NCBI GenBank assembly: GCA_948938605.1
Contig: CARAIG010000076.1
Location: forward strand, 1-23,972
Reading direction: 5' to 3'
DNA length: 23,972 nt
Source: an uncultured Eubacteriales bacterium
GTDB lineage: Bacteria > Bacillota > Clostridia > Christensenellales > CAG-314
Shown here: one piece after another, positions 6,221-15,368 of the stretch
How the letters are laid out: each line of letters starts with the position of its first letter
Position numbering within the stretch: position 1 is the first letter of the stretch
Translations under genes and position numbers: made by a program
Notes under the pieces: model-generated
What the model was told of the DNA's origin: nothing
What the model saw: the letters and a program-made list of their open reading frames with translations, nothing else
Databases searched by the model: none

Positions 6221-8407
6221 TTAACCTTTGGCGCGATATACACTTATAACCGCCGGTATTGAACGCAATTTGTTCATTAGTTGCGAAGCTTGGTCATGGT
6301 TTGAAATTTCAACTGACAATGTTGCCAAAGCATTACCCTTTTTGTCCTTACGTGCATTAATGGCTAACAACGGCAAGCCTTCGTTGGCAACCGCCTTGAT
6401 TAATTCGGCAAATATATCCCCCTTGTCCTCCGAACGCACTTCGATTGAAACGGGGAAAGTGGTATTCGCATCCATATTGGACCACTCAACATGTACAAGA
6501 CGCTCGTCTTCCAAGTTTTTAATTGCAGGACAGTCTGCACGGTGCACGCACACGCCGCGCGCACGCGAAATATAACCAACAATTTCATCACCGGGAACAG
6601 GCGAACAGCAACGGGAAAAACGCACAAGTAAATCTTCAACTCCCTTGACTATAACGCTGTTGTGTTTGCCAGTCGATTTTTTATTGCGTCGCGACTGCGA
6701 CGGTACAGATGCAACAGTTAACCCCTTATTTTCCGCAATTAGTTTTAACATTACTTGCGTAAGCGACAAACTTCCGTACCCGACCGCTGCGTACATTTCG
6801 TCTTCGTTCGATATCATGTAACGCTGGCAAACGGCTTGAATCCCCGCAGGAGTCAACAATTCGGAAGGCGCAATACCGCGGTGCTTTGCATCGCGTTCAA
6901 TCATAGACTTACCGGTTCTAATATATTCGTCTTTTAATTCACGTTTAAAAAACTGACGTATTTTTGCTTTCGCAGACGAAGTTTTAACTATTTTAAGCCA
7001 GTCCCGCGAAGGTCCCTTTGCATTAGAGTTAGTAAGCACTTCAACCGTATCGCCTGTTGTCAGTTCCGTTTCGAACGGCACTATTTTATTATTTATTTTA
7101 ATGCCGACGCACTTGTTTCCCACTTGACTGTGTATCGCATAAGCAAAGTCCAATGCAGTAGCGCCGGCAGTCATTATTTTCACATCGCCCGACGGAGTAA
7201 AAACATACACTTCGTTAGTGCTGGAAATATTGCGACGCACCATTTCAAGATATTCCGTACTGGAAGTCGCATTTCCGTCAACCGATATCACGTCCTTAAC
7301 CCAACTCAAATTTTGCTGCATATTCGAGTCTGTTTTCACTCCTTCTTTATACTTCCAGTGCGCCGCAATACCGTATTCCGCTATTTTGTGCATTTCAAAT
7401 GTACGGATTTGAACTTCGATAGGATAATTGTGCCCCTCGAAATCTATCATAACCGTCGTATGCAATGATTGATACATATTAGGTTTCGGCACCGCAATGT
7501 AATCTTTAAATCTACTGGGAATCGGCTTCCATTTAGCGTGTATCGAACCTAATACGGCATAACAATCCTTAATACTAGGCACAATTACGCGTACTGCCGT
7601 TAAATCGTAAATTTGATCCAACGTGCGGTTAAGCCTTTTCATTTTTTTATAAATGGAATACAAGTGTTTAGTTCGGCCGTATATGTCGAATTCGTCAATG
7701 TTTTCATCTTTAAGTTGCAGCTTAACTTCATCGATAAAAGCGTCTACTATTGCTTCGCGCTCACGCTTTTTCAATGCTATACCGTCGGCAATGGAATGGT
7801 ACGCTTCGTTATCCAAATATCTCAAACACAAGTCTTCCAATTCGCTCTTGATAGGCGAAATACCCAATCTGCCGGCAATTGGCGCAATAATATCCAATGT
7901 TTCGCGGGAAATTTTTTGTTGTTTTTCGGGCGATAAATACATCAAGGAGCGCATATTGTGCAATCTGTCGGCAAGTTTAATAAGCATTACGCGGATATCC
8001 TTCGCCATAGCAAAAAACATTTTACGCAAGTTTTCCGCCTGTTCTTCTTCCTTGGAATTAAAAAGAATACGGTCCAATTTGGTAACGCCGTCAACAAGAT
8101 CGGCAATTTCGTCGCCGAACTCTTTACGCAAATCCGCATCAGTAATATAAGTATCTTCGACGGTATCGTGCAAAAGCCCTGCGCAAATTGTTTCAACGTC
8201 CATTCCCATATCAATTAGAATGTCGGCAACAATTGTCGGATGCGTAATATACGGTCTGCCGCTGGCTCTAAATTGTCCTTCGTGAGCCTTCACAGCAACG
8301 GTAAACGCTTCTTCTATACGTTTAACATCATGCGAATGAAAGCAATGTCTGGCTTTTGACAGAAAATTTTTAACGGTAATTTCCGTCTTTTCTTGTTCTA
8401 AATTCAT
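6221..8407 (-). CDS. rel: bifunctional (p)ppGpp synthetase/hydrolase
   Basis: I start this at the ATG at 8407 (728 residues), preceded by GGGG; an upstream in-frame TTG at 8434 overlaps recJ and lacks a ribosome binding site. Domains in order: HD hydrolase (about residues 30-190, with ITHP and LHDTVEDT, H80-D81), synthetase (about 240-355, with YGRTKHLYSIYKKM, YQSLHTTV and EVQIRT), TGS (about 395-455), a zinc-finger-like region with RCCSPVPGDEIVGY, and a C-terminal ACT domain. The RFKD signature near 299-302 is the one found in bifunctional Rel enzymes rather than in E. coli RelA. The enzyme makes and degrades the stringent-response alarmone and senses uncharged tRNA on the ribosome. It lies 11 bases after recJ and 3 before hemZ. 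Confidence 0.96.
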   Translation of the reverse strand: MNLEQEKTEITVKNFLSKARHCFHSHDVKRIEEAFTVAVKAHEGQFRASGRPYITHPTIVADILIDMGMDVETICAGLLHDTVEDTYITDADLRKEFGDEIADLVDGVTKLDRILFNSKEEEQAENLRKMFFAMAKDIRVMLIKLADRLHNMRSLMYLSPEKQQKISRETLDIIAPIAGRLGISPIKSELEDLCLRYLDNEAYHSIADGIALKKREREAIVDAFIDEVKLQLKDENIDEFDIYGRTKHLYSIYKKMKRLNRTLDQIYDLTAVRVIVPSIKDCYAVLGSIHAKWKPIPSRFKDYIAVPKPNMYQSLHTTVMIDFEGHNYPIEVQIRTFEMHKIAEYGIAAHWKYKEGVKTDSNMQQNLSWVKDVISVDGNATSSTEYLEMVRRNISSTNEVYVFTPSGDVKIMTAGATALDFAYAIHSQVGNKCVGIKINNKIVPFETELTTGDTVEVLTNSNAKGPSRDWLKIVKTSSAKAKIRQFFKRELKDEYIRTGKSMIERDAKHRGIAPSELLTPAGIQAVCQRYMISNEDEMYAAVGYGSLSLTQVMLKLIAENKGLTVASVPSQSRRNKKSTGKHNSVIVKGVEDLLVRFSRCCSPVPGDEIVGYISRARGVCVHRADCPAIKNLEDERLVHVEWSNMDANTTFPVSIEVRSEDKGDIFAELIKAVANEGLPLLAINARKDKKGNALATLSVEISNHDQASQLMNKLRSIPAVISVYRAKG

Positions 8408-8418
8408 ATTATTCCCCG

Positions 8419-10665
8419 CTATTTTACAAAGCAATTGTATATAGTCGAATTTGTTAAATCTTGCTTATCGGTTTTATTGAACGTCACAGTATAGTTGTCG
8501 ACAATAGTTATTAGTTTGAGTTCTTCGAATACACGCAGCGACACAAGATATTGCGCGTAAGTCATTTTACCCAAAAGATACTTGTCATAAACGCTTTTTA
8601 CACTGTCAAACTTACTTTTATTTTTCAGTGCCCTAAATGCATCGAGACAAATTTCGCGGTTTAAATCCAACAAATACAAATCGGCATTTGCTCTGTCGGT
8701 CAAAACATAATGCGTTTTATTAGACATCGGTCTAAAAATATCCTTATCGCAAAAATATACTATTTGATTGTATTTTGCATAATTATAATCGGCAAAAGGC
8801 GATACAACCACCGTTTTGTTAGATATACTGTTATCAAAGAATATATCCACAAAGTATTGTGCAAAATCGTATTTTTCCGCACAAGACAAATACGTATCGT
8901 AGTCGTTAAAAACCGCCAAAACGCTGTCCTGATTAAGCACTTTTCTTACTTCACAATCATCAATATACTTAACGCTTGACGGAGTAAAGTTTTTAAGCAA
9001 ATTCAATCGGTAAAATTCATCAAAATTTACGGAGTTTTCCAACGTAATGTCTTCAATAATTCCGCAAATCTTTTTAGAGTAACTGTCAATTGCCAAAGTA
9101 CAAAGCAAATCGACGTTTGCTCCGTTACGTATAAACGGAGCATATTTACCGTATTTAAAAAAGCCTTTTAGTTCCAATCCCGAAGCAAGCATTACGGATA
9201 GATGCTCGTCGTTTTTTCCGAATGTATTGGCAAATTTTACGACATCGCGAATTCTGCAAACAACCTTATCTTGCGGAAGCAATGGTTCTAAATTGTCAGA
9301 CAAAGACAAAATATCCGATAATTTGGTTTCGCTCGTGACATCCAAATCATAGTATAAAACTTTTTCAAAACTTCCCGCGTCAATCGAACGTAACGATTTA
9401 GCCAAAGCCGAGCGGAATTCCTGCAAACGCTCCTTTGCCACAGAAAACCCTACCGATGCCCTATGTCCGCCAAACTTTACTAAATAATCCTTGCAGGAAT
9501 TGAATATTTCAAACAAATCCAAAGTGTCGATACCACGAGCCGATCCAACGTAATTATCCCCATCCAAAGTCATAACGACAGCAGGAAGTTGGTATTTTTC
9601 CTTATAACGCGCAGCTACTATTCCCAACAGTCCGTGACTCCATTTATCGCTATAAATAAAAGTCATACGCTCGTCATATATCGTTTCGACATTGCACATT
9701 GTATCCGATTCCGACACGATATCATCCAACATCTTTTTACGAATGTCATTTAATTCCAACAATTGATCGCACAGCTTATTATCAATCTTATCACGACAAA
9801 GCAAAAAAGACAGTGCCTTTTCGGGATACCCTACTCGCCCCGCAGCATTAATTTTAGGTGCAATTTTCATTGCAATATCGTTTGCGTTAATCGAATGATT
9901 GCACTTGGATATTTCCGCTAACTTTTGTAAATTTTTGTGATTGAAATTTTCAATGCCCAATTTAACAATACTGCGGTTTTCGTCCTGCATAGGCATAATA
10001 TCGCCTATCGTACCAATTGCTGCAAGCAGGCTGTAACGGGAAGCAACTTCACGATCCGATAACGCTTCAACCAGTTTCCAAGCCACACCTGCCCCTGCAA
10101 GATAAGGAAACGGATAGCCCAATTTGGGGTTAACGCACACACAATCTGGTAAGACTTCGGGCAATTCGTGGTGATCGGTAACAATAACTTCAACGCCCAG
10201 TTCTTCGGTAATTCTGTTCACTTCGTCGGCGTTAGATATTCCGCAGTCCACCGTAATTACAAGATCGTAAAAATTACGCTCAAATGCCCTGATTACCTTG
10301 TCGGCGTGCAACCCGTATCCTTCGTCGCGGGTAGGTATTAAAACCGTATTTTCTACGCCGTTGTCGGTAAAAAACAGCGACAAAATACTGCTAGCAGTAA
10401 GTCCGTCGGCATCATAGTCACCGTAAATAAGCACACTTCCGCCCGTTTCCAATACGTATGAAATTGTTTCAACAGCTTCCTTCATATTAGCCATTTCAAA
10501 CGGCGAATGAAAAACAGGCGTATCGCTAAAATAATTGTCGAAATTATCCGCAGATATTCCCCTAGCGGACAGCATTTCAGCATATTCAATTTGATAACCT
10601 TTGCCGACTAACCACTCTATTGAACTTTTATCCGACAACTGGCGCTTAATATATTTCTGTTTCAT
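8419..10665 (-). CDS. recJ: single-strand-specific exonuclease RecJ
   Basis: The 748-residue protein shows the DHH phosphoesterase motifs: DYDADG at 83-88, ITVDCG near 137, and TDHH at 163-166, followed by INAAGRVG, and then the DHHA1 motifs GSARG and FGGHRASVGFS. RecJ degrades single-stranded DNA 5' to 3' in recombination and repair. An OB-type segment and a roughly 200-residue C-terminal extension follow, as in long Firmicutes RecJ proteins. The ATG at 10665 is chosen because it precedes all conserved sequence, though its ribosome binding site (GGG) is weak. It heads the recJ-rel-hemZ-DUF3810 run. No clear promoter is seen, and a terminator for the preceding gene lies directly upstream. Confidence 0.95.
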   Translation of the reverse strand: MKQKYIKRQLSDKSSIEWLVGKGYQIEYAEMLSARGISADNFDNYFSDTPVFHSPFEMANMKEAVETISYVLETGGSVLIYGDYDADGLTASSILSLFFTDNGVENTVLIPTRDEGYGLHADKVIRAFERNFYDLVITVDCGISNADEVNRITEELGVEVIVTDHHELPEVLPDCVCVNPKLGYPFPYLAGAGVAWKLVEALSDREVASRYSLLAAIGTIGDIMPMQDENRSIVKLGIENFNHKNLQKLAEISKCNHSINANDIAMKIAPKINAAGRVGYPEKALSFLLCRDKIDNKLCDQLLELNDIRKKMLDDIVSESDTMCNVETIYDERMTFIYSDKWSHGLLGIVAARYKEKYQLPAVVMTLDGDNYVGSARGIDTLDLFEIFNSCKDYLVKFGGHRASVGFSVAKERLQEFRSALAKSLRSIDAGSFEKVLYYDLDVTSETKLSDILSLSDNLEPLLPQDKVVCRIRDVVKFANTFGKNDEHLSVMLASGLELKGFFKYGKYAPFIRNGANVDLLCTLAIDSYSKKICGIIEDITLENSVNFDEFYRLNLLKNFTPSSVKYIDDCEVRKVLNQDSVLAVFNDYDTYLSCAEKYDFAQYFVDIFFDNSISNKTVVVSPFADYNYAKYNQIVYFCDKDIFRPMSNKTHYVLTDRANADLYLLDLNREICLDAFRALKNKSKFDSVKSVYDKYLLGKMTYAQYLVSLRVFEELKLITIVDNYTVTFNKTDKQDLTNSTIYNCFVK

Positions 10666-10674
10666 ATTACCCTA

Positions 10675-10715
10675 TAAAAACACAACAGCCTTCTAATATA
10701 AACTAGAAGGCTGTT
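10675..10715 (-). terminator. intrinsic terminator between secD-like gene and recJ
   Basis: A perfect 12-bp stem (arms 10704-10715 and 10684-10695, 8-base loop) is followed on the minus strand by GTGTTTTT. It ends the secD-like transcript just before recJ; readthrough could still feed recJ. Confidence 0.88.
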
Positions 10716-10738
10716 AAACGTTGCTTAATTATAGTAAT

Positions 10739-12031
10739 TTATTTTTTTGCAAATGTTTTGCCGCTAGTTTCATAAAACGGTTCAACGAACTTTACAAACA
10801 ATCTGTTCAATCCGAAAGTTGCTACGAAAGACAATACCGCACCGTAAACAAATATTGTACCCATAGGTGCAGTAACCGCAGTCGGAATAACCCAAAGAAT
10901 TATTCCCAAAACAAGCAATGACGCATGCGCTATAAGACTGATAATGTTTGTAGAACGGAAGCCTTGATATGCAGCCGTTGCAAAAGTTTTTTCCTCCGAT
11001 TTTGTACGAATACGCTCGAAAGTAAATACAGTAAAGAACGTCATAAATGCGTATGCAAGAACTAATGCTATTGCGGCAAATAAATTGAACATCGATATAT
11101 AAATATATGCAAGCGCATAAACAAACGCAACCGAAACAATTAATTGAGACAAAATGCCCGCAATACCCAAAACTTTATAGCGTATAGCCATAAATACAAA
11201 AGTACCCAAAACAATTACGCCCATAACTGCTGCAAATACCCAACTTGTACTGTTTATAACATCGGGGCTTTCAATAGAAGTCATAGTTGCATCCAGGAAA
11301 CCATCGTTAATAATACTAGCAGTCAACTTAGCGTTAATAGCAGTCGCTTGTTCCGTAGTACCGCTACCGTAAATTTGAAATTGTCCGTTTTGATAAACGG
11401 CTATATTGCTTATTTTTTCATTTAGAGCGCAATAATACATTGCGCCTTCGGTAAGTTTTGCTTTCTTAACTAATTCAGCACCTTCACTCGTCGTTTTAGC
11501 TTGACAAATATTAGCCTTGCTATTGCCATTAGCATAACTGCGTGTTCTAGCTCCGCGCAAACCTGATTGATCTACAACAACCAAATCCTTACTATACGTA
11601 GGTTCGTTCGAACTGGAATTATATTGTGAACTTAATATTTCAAATTTACCGTTTTGAGTAATTGTAGACAAAACTCTTGTATCTACCGTTGACGTAGATT
11701 CGCCTTCGCCGGCTTTGGAATAAGACGACTTAGGCAAATTAATTGTAACTATATTGTCTTTTTCAGTTATATCTACGCTGTAATAAGCAAAAATATTTTG
11801 CAATCTTGTTTTAAGAATTTTAATAATTTCTTGGGCATTAGCTTCTTCATCCAATTTGTACGAAGCCGCAATAGTATCACCAAACATACCGCTTTTTTGA
11901 ATAAGACCGTATGCACTGTGGTAATCGTTTATGCCTATGGGTTGTCCATCTAAAATAAACGCAAATATGCCGAAAAACAGTACAAGTACTGTAATTACGG
12001 ACAATAATACGATGGACGTCTTTTTTGTCAT
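10739..12031 (-). CDS. secD: divergent SecD-like protein translocase subunit
   Basis: The 430-residue protein keeps the SecD layout: a first membrane helix (about 8-27), an extracytoplasmic domain (28-262) with the P1-type GKFEIL and TTSEGAELV features, then five helices (about 264-283, 287-308, 312-337, 363-385, 390-408). FERIR at 338-342 is the family's cytoplasmic signature. SecD with SecF uses the proton gradient to help pull secreted proteins out. Two things are odd. The residue aligned with the conserved transmembrane aspartate of the DxNVLIFERI motif is phenylalanine (332), and the SecD GIDLxGG-type motif is missing. No secF follows. The gene has its own consensus promoter, an AGGAGG site and a terminator. 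Homology is inferred from motifs and position between TIGR04086 and recJ; proton-driven function is doubtful. Confidence 0.75.
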   Translation of the reverse strand: MTKKTSIVLLSVITVLVLFFGIFAFILDGQPIGINDYHSAYGLIQKSGMFGDTIAASYKLDEEANAQEIIKILKTRLQNIFAYYSVDITEKDNIVTINLPKSSYSKAGEGESTSTVDTRVLSTITQNGKFEILSSQYNSSSNEPTYSKDLVVVDQSGLRGARTRSYANGNSKANICQAKTTSEGAELVKKAKLTEGAMYYCALNEKISNIAVYQNGQFQIYGSGTTEQATAINAKLTASIINDGFLDATMTSIESPDVINSTSWVFAAVMGVIVLGTFVFMAIRYKVLGIAGILSQLIVSVAFVYALAYIYISMFNLFAAIALVLAYAFMTFFTVFTFERIRTKSEEKTFATAAYQGFRSTNIISLIAHASLLVLGIILWVIPTAVTAPMGTIFVYGAVLSFVATFGLNRLFVKFVEPFYETSGKTFAKK

Positions 12032-12069
12032 TGTGAGCCTCCTTGACTTATACCTAACTTAACCATTCT

Positions 12070-12098
12070 ATTATAATGGTAGTTGATAAAATAGTCAA
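12070..12098 (-). promoter_or_regulatory. promoter of the secD-like gene
   Basis: TTGACT (12093-12098), a 17-base spacer and a perfect TATAAT (12070-12075) lie 39 bases upstream of the ATG. Together with terminators on both sides, this makes the gene a separate transcription unit. Confidence 0.88.
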
Positions 12099-12189
12099 TT
12101 AATTTTAGGTTTTTTTTCGACACAGATAACAAAGATATGCCCAATTTGAACATATTTTAGATATTTTACATTACTTTTTTCCTTTTAAG

Positions 12190-12224
12190 TAAAAAAAATT
12201 GAGTTCGACAAATATTTGCCGAAC
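12190..12224 (-). terminator. intrinsic terminator after the TIGR04086 gene
   Basis: On the minus strand GTTCGGCAA pairs with TTGTCGAAC (12203-12224, one G-T pair, 4-base loop), followed closely by eight T (12191-12198). Confidence 0.88.
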
Positions 12225-12251
12225 CCAACATTCAAAATACAATTAATTTAT

Positions 12252-12626
12252 TTACGCTGCTTTACGACTTTTTATAACAGCAACGATAATTGCCGCAATC
12301 AGTGCTAATCCCAAATCCAATGCAATCTGTCCGATATGGAACTGACCGCCCAAAACAGCGAACACAACAAAAGACAACAACCAAAAAATCACTGCGCCGA
12401 TTATTGCTTTAACCAAAAATTTTTCGTCTTTAACCGATATTACAGTACCTATAACCACCGCAATAACTTTTAAAACCTGGTTAATTATCGGCAAAATGTT
12501 ATCGCTTATATTGCACAACTTGGCAATTAAAGCAAGTAACAATACGCCGATACACGAAAATACCAGCGATAATATACCCGCTTTAAGAGACTGCAAAATT
12601 AATGACTTTCTTACGCTAGCTTCCAT
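12252..12626 (-). CDS. TIGR04086-family four-helix membrane protein
   Basis: The 124-residue protein has four hydrophobic segments (about 15-37, 44-65, 71-93 and 98-117) and a basic C-terminus, and it sits between yajC and secD, as the clostridial TIGR04086 proteins do. No catalytic motif is visible and the family's function is not known to me. The ATG at 12626 has a strong GGAGGTG site, but that site lies in the 3' arm of a 14-bp hairpin (12632-12670), so translation or transcription may be conditional. It ends at a strong terminator and is probably cotranscribed with yajC. Family assignment rests on size, topology and neighbourhood. Confidence 0.75.
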   Translation of the reverse strand: MEASVRKSLILQSLKAGILSLVFSCIGVLLLALIAKLCNISDNILPIINQVLKVIAVVIGTVISVKDEKFLVKAIIGAVIFWLLSFVVFAVLGGQFHIGQIALDLGLALIAAIIVAVIKSRKAA

Positions 12627-12670
12627 ACAAAAACACCTCCGAATACTAATAAATTATATTCGAAGGTGTT
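12627..12670 (-). promoter_or_regulatory. hairpin that sequesters the TIGR04086 ribosome binding site
   Basis: The 60-base yajC-TIGR04086 gap is largely a 14-bp stem with one G-T pair (arms 12657-12670 and 12632-12645, 11-base loop). The 3' arm contains the entire GGAGGTG ribosome binding site (12634-12640), and five T overlap and follow the stem end. It could act as a leaky terminator between the genes or as a translational gate. The structure is read from sequence; the regulatory role is inferred. Confidence 0.65.
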
Positions 12671-12686
12671 TTAGTTTAGTACTGTA

Positions 12687-13079
12687 TTATTTAATTTCGT
12701 CTACTTCGTCCGCTTCGCTTTTAGCTTCTTGCTCGGCAACCGCTTCGGGAGAGCCGGGTGCAGGTTCAATAGAATGAATTGCTTGACGTAAAAATTGCAT
12801 CGAGCATTTATTTTCGCCTGAACCGGTAACTAACCAAATATGCTTGTCATCCAATTCCACTACTTCGCCGACGATTCCGCCTATTGTGGTAACGATACTG
12901 CCGACGCCTAATTTCGACATCATTTCTTGTTGACGTTTCTTTTGTTTGCGTTGCGGCAAAATCATCATTAAAACCATTGCAACGATCAAAACGCCTGCAA
13001 TAACCCACATTATCCAACCGTCATTATTTGTCGGAGTTTCACTTTCGCCCTCGAAAAAGGCAATTAAATTCATTAACAT
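12687..13079 (-). CDS. yajC: preprotein translocase accessory subunit YajC
   Basis: I choose the ATG at 13079 (130 residues, MLMNLIAFFEG) because AAAGGAG stands six bases before it; in-frame starts further upstream lack a site. The protein has one membrane helix (about 22-43, with MWVIAGVLIVAMVLMMILP), then the YajC signature RKQKKRQQEMMSKLGVGSIVTTIGGIVGEV, and an acidic tail of about 25 residues. YajC associates with SecDF and SecYEG. Here it is the only nearby companion of the divergent SecD and is in the expected tgt-yajC-secD order. A promoter lies in the 133-base gap after tgt. Confidence 0.93.
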   Translation of the reverse strand: MLMNLIAFFEGESETPTNNDGWIMWVIAGVLIVAMVLMMILPQRKQKKRQQEMMSKLGVGSIVTTIGGIVGEVVELDDKHIWLVTGSGENKCSMQFLRQAIHSIEPAPGSPEAVAEQEAKSEADEVDEIK

Positions 13080-13140
13080 ACTATTCTCCTTTGAGGGAAC
13101 AAACCTCATCACAATGCAACTTTAAAACGTTTACTTATAT

Positions 13141-13169
13141 ATTATACAGTATTTTTTTACAAATTGCAA
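13141..13169 (-). promoter_or_regulatory. promoter of the yajC operon
   Basis: TTGCAA (13164-13169), a 17-base spacer and TATAAT (13141-13146) lie about 60 bases upstream of the yajC ATG. Confidence 0.78.
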
Positions 13170-13212
13170 TACTATTATTCAATAAAGTAATTCAACTATA
13201 TTTAAGTTTACA

Positions 13213-14328
13213 TTATTTTTTGTAGTATTTTGCATAAAATTCTCGTTTATAATCCGCAAAAGTATCGGTCAATATCGCTTCACGCGCACCTTTAACCAAA
13301 TTAAGCAAAAAGCGTATGTTGTGTATAGACAACAATTCGGCGGCGAGTATTTCCTTGCAATTTACCAAATGGCGTAAATACGCTTTTGTAAAATTGCGAC
13401 AGCAATAACAATCGCATTCGGCGTCAAGCGGAGTAAAATCCTCCTTATAACAACCGTTACGCACAACAACTTTTCCTTGCGAAGTCATAGCAGTACCGTT
13501 GCGTGCAATTCTTGTAGGAAGCACGCAGTCGCACATATCTATTCCGCGTTCAATTCCTTCCAATAAGTAATCGGGAGTACCAACGCCCATTAAGTAATGC
13601 GGCATATTTTCGGGCAGATACGGACGGATTTCGTCCATCATTTTGTACATAACGTCGGACGGTTCGCCCACCGACAGCCCGCCGACAGCAATGCCGCATT
13701 CGGCATAATCGCGTACAAATTTTACCGATTCCAAGCGCAAATCGGCATACATATTACCCTGTATAATGGGAAAAAGCATTTGACTGCCGTTTGTGTGCGC
13801 TTTTGCACATCTGTCCAACCAACGGTGAGTACGGTTCATTGCTTGACGAGCATATTCATGCGTAGCGCCGTAAGTAGAACATTCGTCGAATGCCATAATT
13901 ATATCCGCACCCAAATCGTGTTCGGTTTGCATAACGCTTTCGGGAGTAAAAACGTGTTTACTGCCGTCTATGTGCGAAGCAAAAGTTACTCCGTCTTCGG
14001 TTATTTTGCGTAAATCGCCAAGTGAAAACACCTGAAACCCGCCGCTATCGGTAAGTATCGGTTTATCCCAATTCATAAACTTATGCAAACCGCCGGCTTT
14101 TTTAACAATATCGCTGCCGGGACGCAAATACAGGTGGTAAGTATTAGACAGTAAAATTTGCGTTCCAAGCTCTTTAATTGTACTGGGAAGCAACGATTTT
14201 ACCGTTGCCGCCGTACCCACAGGCATAAAAATGGGAGTTTCGATATCGCCGTGCGGAGTATGAAACACTCCGGCACGCGCCCCCGTATGTTTGTCTATAT
14301 GTATTAATTCGTAACTAAACTGTTTCAT
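13213..14328 (-). CDS. tgt: queuine/preQ1 tRNA-guanine transglycosylase
   Basis: The 371-residue enzyme swaps the wobble guanine of GUN anticodons (Tyr, His, Asp, Asn) for preQ1. Visible motifs are the DSGGFQVFSL active-site region (D94 base catalyst), VGGLSVGE, and CDCVLPTRIARNG with the nucleophilic aspartate at 267. The zinc site is CDCYCC (C305, C307, C310) with H336. All key residues are present. It starts 17 bases after queA with an AAAGGA site, forming the normal queA-tgt pair. A likely substrate, tRNA-His(GTG), is encoded in the same window. Confidence 0.97.
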   Translation of the reverse strand: MKQFSYELIHIDKHTGARAGVFHTPHGDIETPIFMPVGTAATVKSLLPSTIKELGTQILLSNTYHLYLRPGSDIVKKAGGLHKFMNWDKPILTDSGGFQVFSLGDLRKITEDGVTFASHIDGSKHVFTPESVMQTEHDLGADIIMAFDECSTYGATHEYARQAMNRTHRWLDRCAKAHTNGSQMLFPIIQGNMYADLRLESVKFVRDYAECGIAVGGLSVGEPSDVMYKMMDEIRPYLPENMPHYLMGVGTPDYLLEGIERGIDMCDCVLPTRIARNGTAMTSQGKVVVRNGCYKEDFTPLDAECDCYCCRNFTKAYLRHLVNCKEILAAELLSIHNIRFLLNLVKGAREAILTDTFADYKREFYAKYYKK

Positions 14329-14345
14329 TATTTTCCTTTACATTC

Positions 14346-15368
14346 TTACAAAATCAACATAGCGTCGCCGAATGAAAAAAAGCGGTACTTTTCGTTTACG
14401 GCTGTTTTGTAAACATTCAAAATTTCTTCCCGACTGCATAATGCCGAAACAAGCATAATAAGAGTACTTTCCGGCAAATGGAAGTTAGTTATCAGGCAGT
14501 CTACAACTTTGAATTTGTAAGGCGGATAAATAAAAATTTCGGTATTTCCGCTACACTCTGTCAAACATCCTTGCCCGTCTGTGGCGCTTTCGAGCGTTCT
14601 TACGCTTGTTGTGCCCACACAGATAATACGCCTGCCTTCGCTTTTAGCCTTGTTAATCGCGTCAGCCGCCGATTGAGAAACGGCATAATATTCGCTGTGC
14701 ATATGGTGTTGCGTAACGTCATCAACTTTAACGGGACGGAATGTTCCCAAACCGACGTGTAACAAAACTTCGACAAATTCCACCCCCATTGCTTTAATTT
14801 TTTCTATCAACGAATCAGTAAAATGCAATCCCGCCGTCGGCGCAGCGGAAGATCCGTCAATCTTAGAGTATACGGTATTGTAACGAGTTTTGTCGTTCAG
14901 TTTTTCCTTAATGTACGGCGGTAAAGGCATTTCGCCAATTTCCGCAAGTAACGTTTCGAATACGCCGTCATAAATAAAGTTAACAATCCTGCTACCGTCT
15001 TCGCCTATGCTTTCGACTTGCGCTTTGAGTTTATCCGAAAAAACAAATGTTGTACCGACTTTTGCAATACGCCCCGGTTTCAAAATGACTTCCCAATGGG
15101 TCATATCTAGACGTTTTAACAGCAAAAACTCTATTTTACCGCCTGTTCCTTCCTTGTGTCCGTATATTCGTGCAGGCAACACTTTTGTGTTGTTAACCAC
15201 CAAAACATCGCCTTCACGCAAATAATCGACTATATCGTAAAAATGTTTATGCTCCACCGTCTTAGTATCCCTTCGGTATACAAGCAAACGCGAACTGTCG
15301 CGCGGTTCAACGGGCGTTTGCGCAATTAATTGTTCGGGCAAGTCATAATAAAAATCACTGGTTTTCAT
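14346..15368 (-). CDS. queA: S-adenosylmethionine:tRNA ribosyltransferase-isomerase
   Basis: I take the ATG at 15368 (340 residues, MKTSDFYYDLPEQLIAQ), the usual N-terminus of the family; an in-frame ATG at 15389 would add seven residues. QueA turns preQ1 in tRNA into epoxyqueuosine using the ribosyl part of SAM. Family signatures present include DVLVVNNTKVLPARI, the GLHFTDSL region, LHVGLGTFRPV and LITNFHLPESTLIMLVSA. Its start overlaps the ruvB end by 14 bases, so it is cotranslated with the ruv genes and followed by tgt. Confidence 0.95.
   Translation of the reverse strand: MKTSDFYYDLPEQLIAQTPVEPRDSSRLLVYRRDTKTVEHKHFYDIVDYLREGDVLVVNNTKVLPARIYGHKEGTGGKIEFLLLKRLDMTHWEVILKPGRIAKVGTTFVFSDKLKAQVESIGEDGSRIVNFIYDGVFETLLAEIGEMPLPPYIKEKLNDKTRYNTVYSKIDGSSAAPTAGLHFTDSLIEKIKAMGVEFVEVLLHVGLGTFRPVKVDDVTQHHMHSEYYAVSQSAADAINKAKSEGRRIICVGTTSVRTLESATDGQGCLTECSGNTEIFIYPPYKFKVVDCLITNFHLPESTLIMLVSALCSREEILNVYKTAVNEKYRFFSFGDAMLIL

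Noticed and set aside
8408..8434. Upstream TTG start for rel
   Set aside because: Overlaps recJ and lacks a ribosome binding site, while the ATG at 8407 has one and fits the family N-terminus.
12032..12251. Possible SCIFF peptide gene between TIGR04086 and secD
   Set aside because: No cysteine-rich short frame; the gap holds only a terminator and a promoter.
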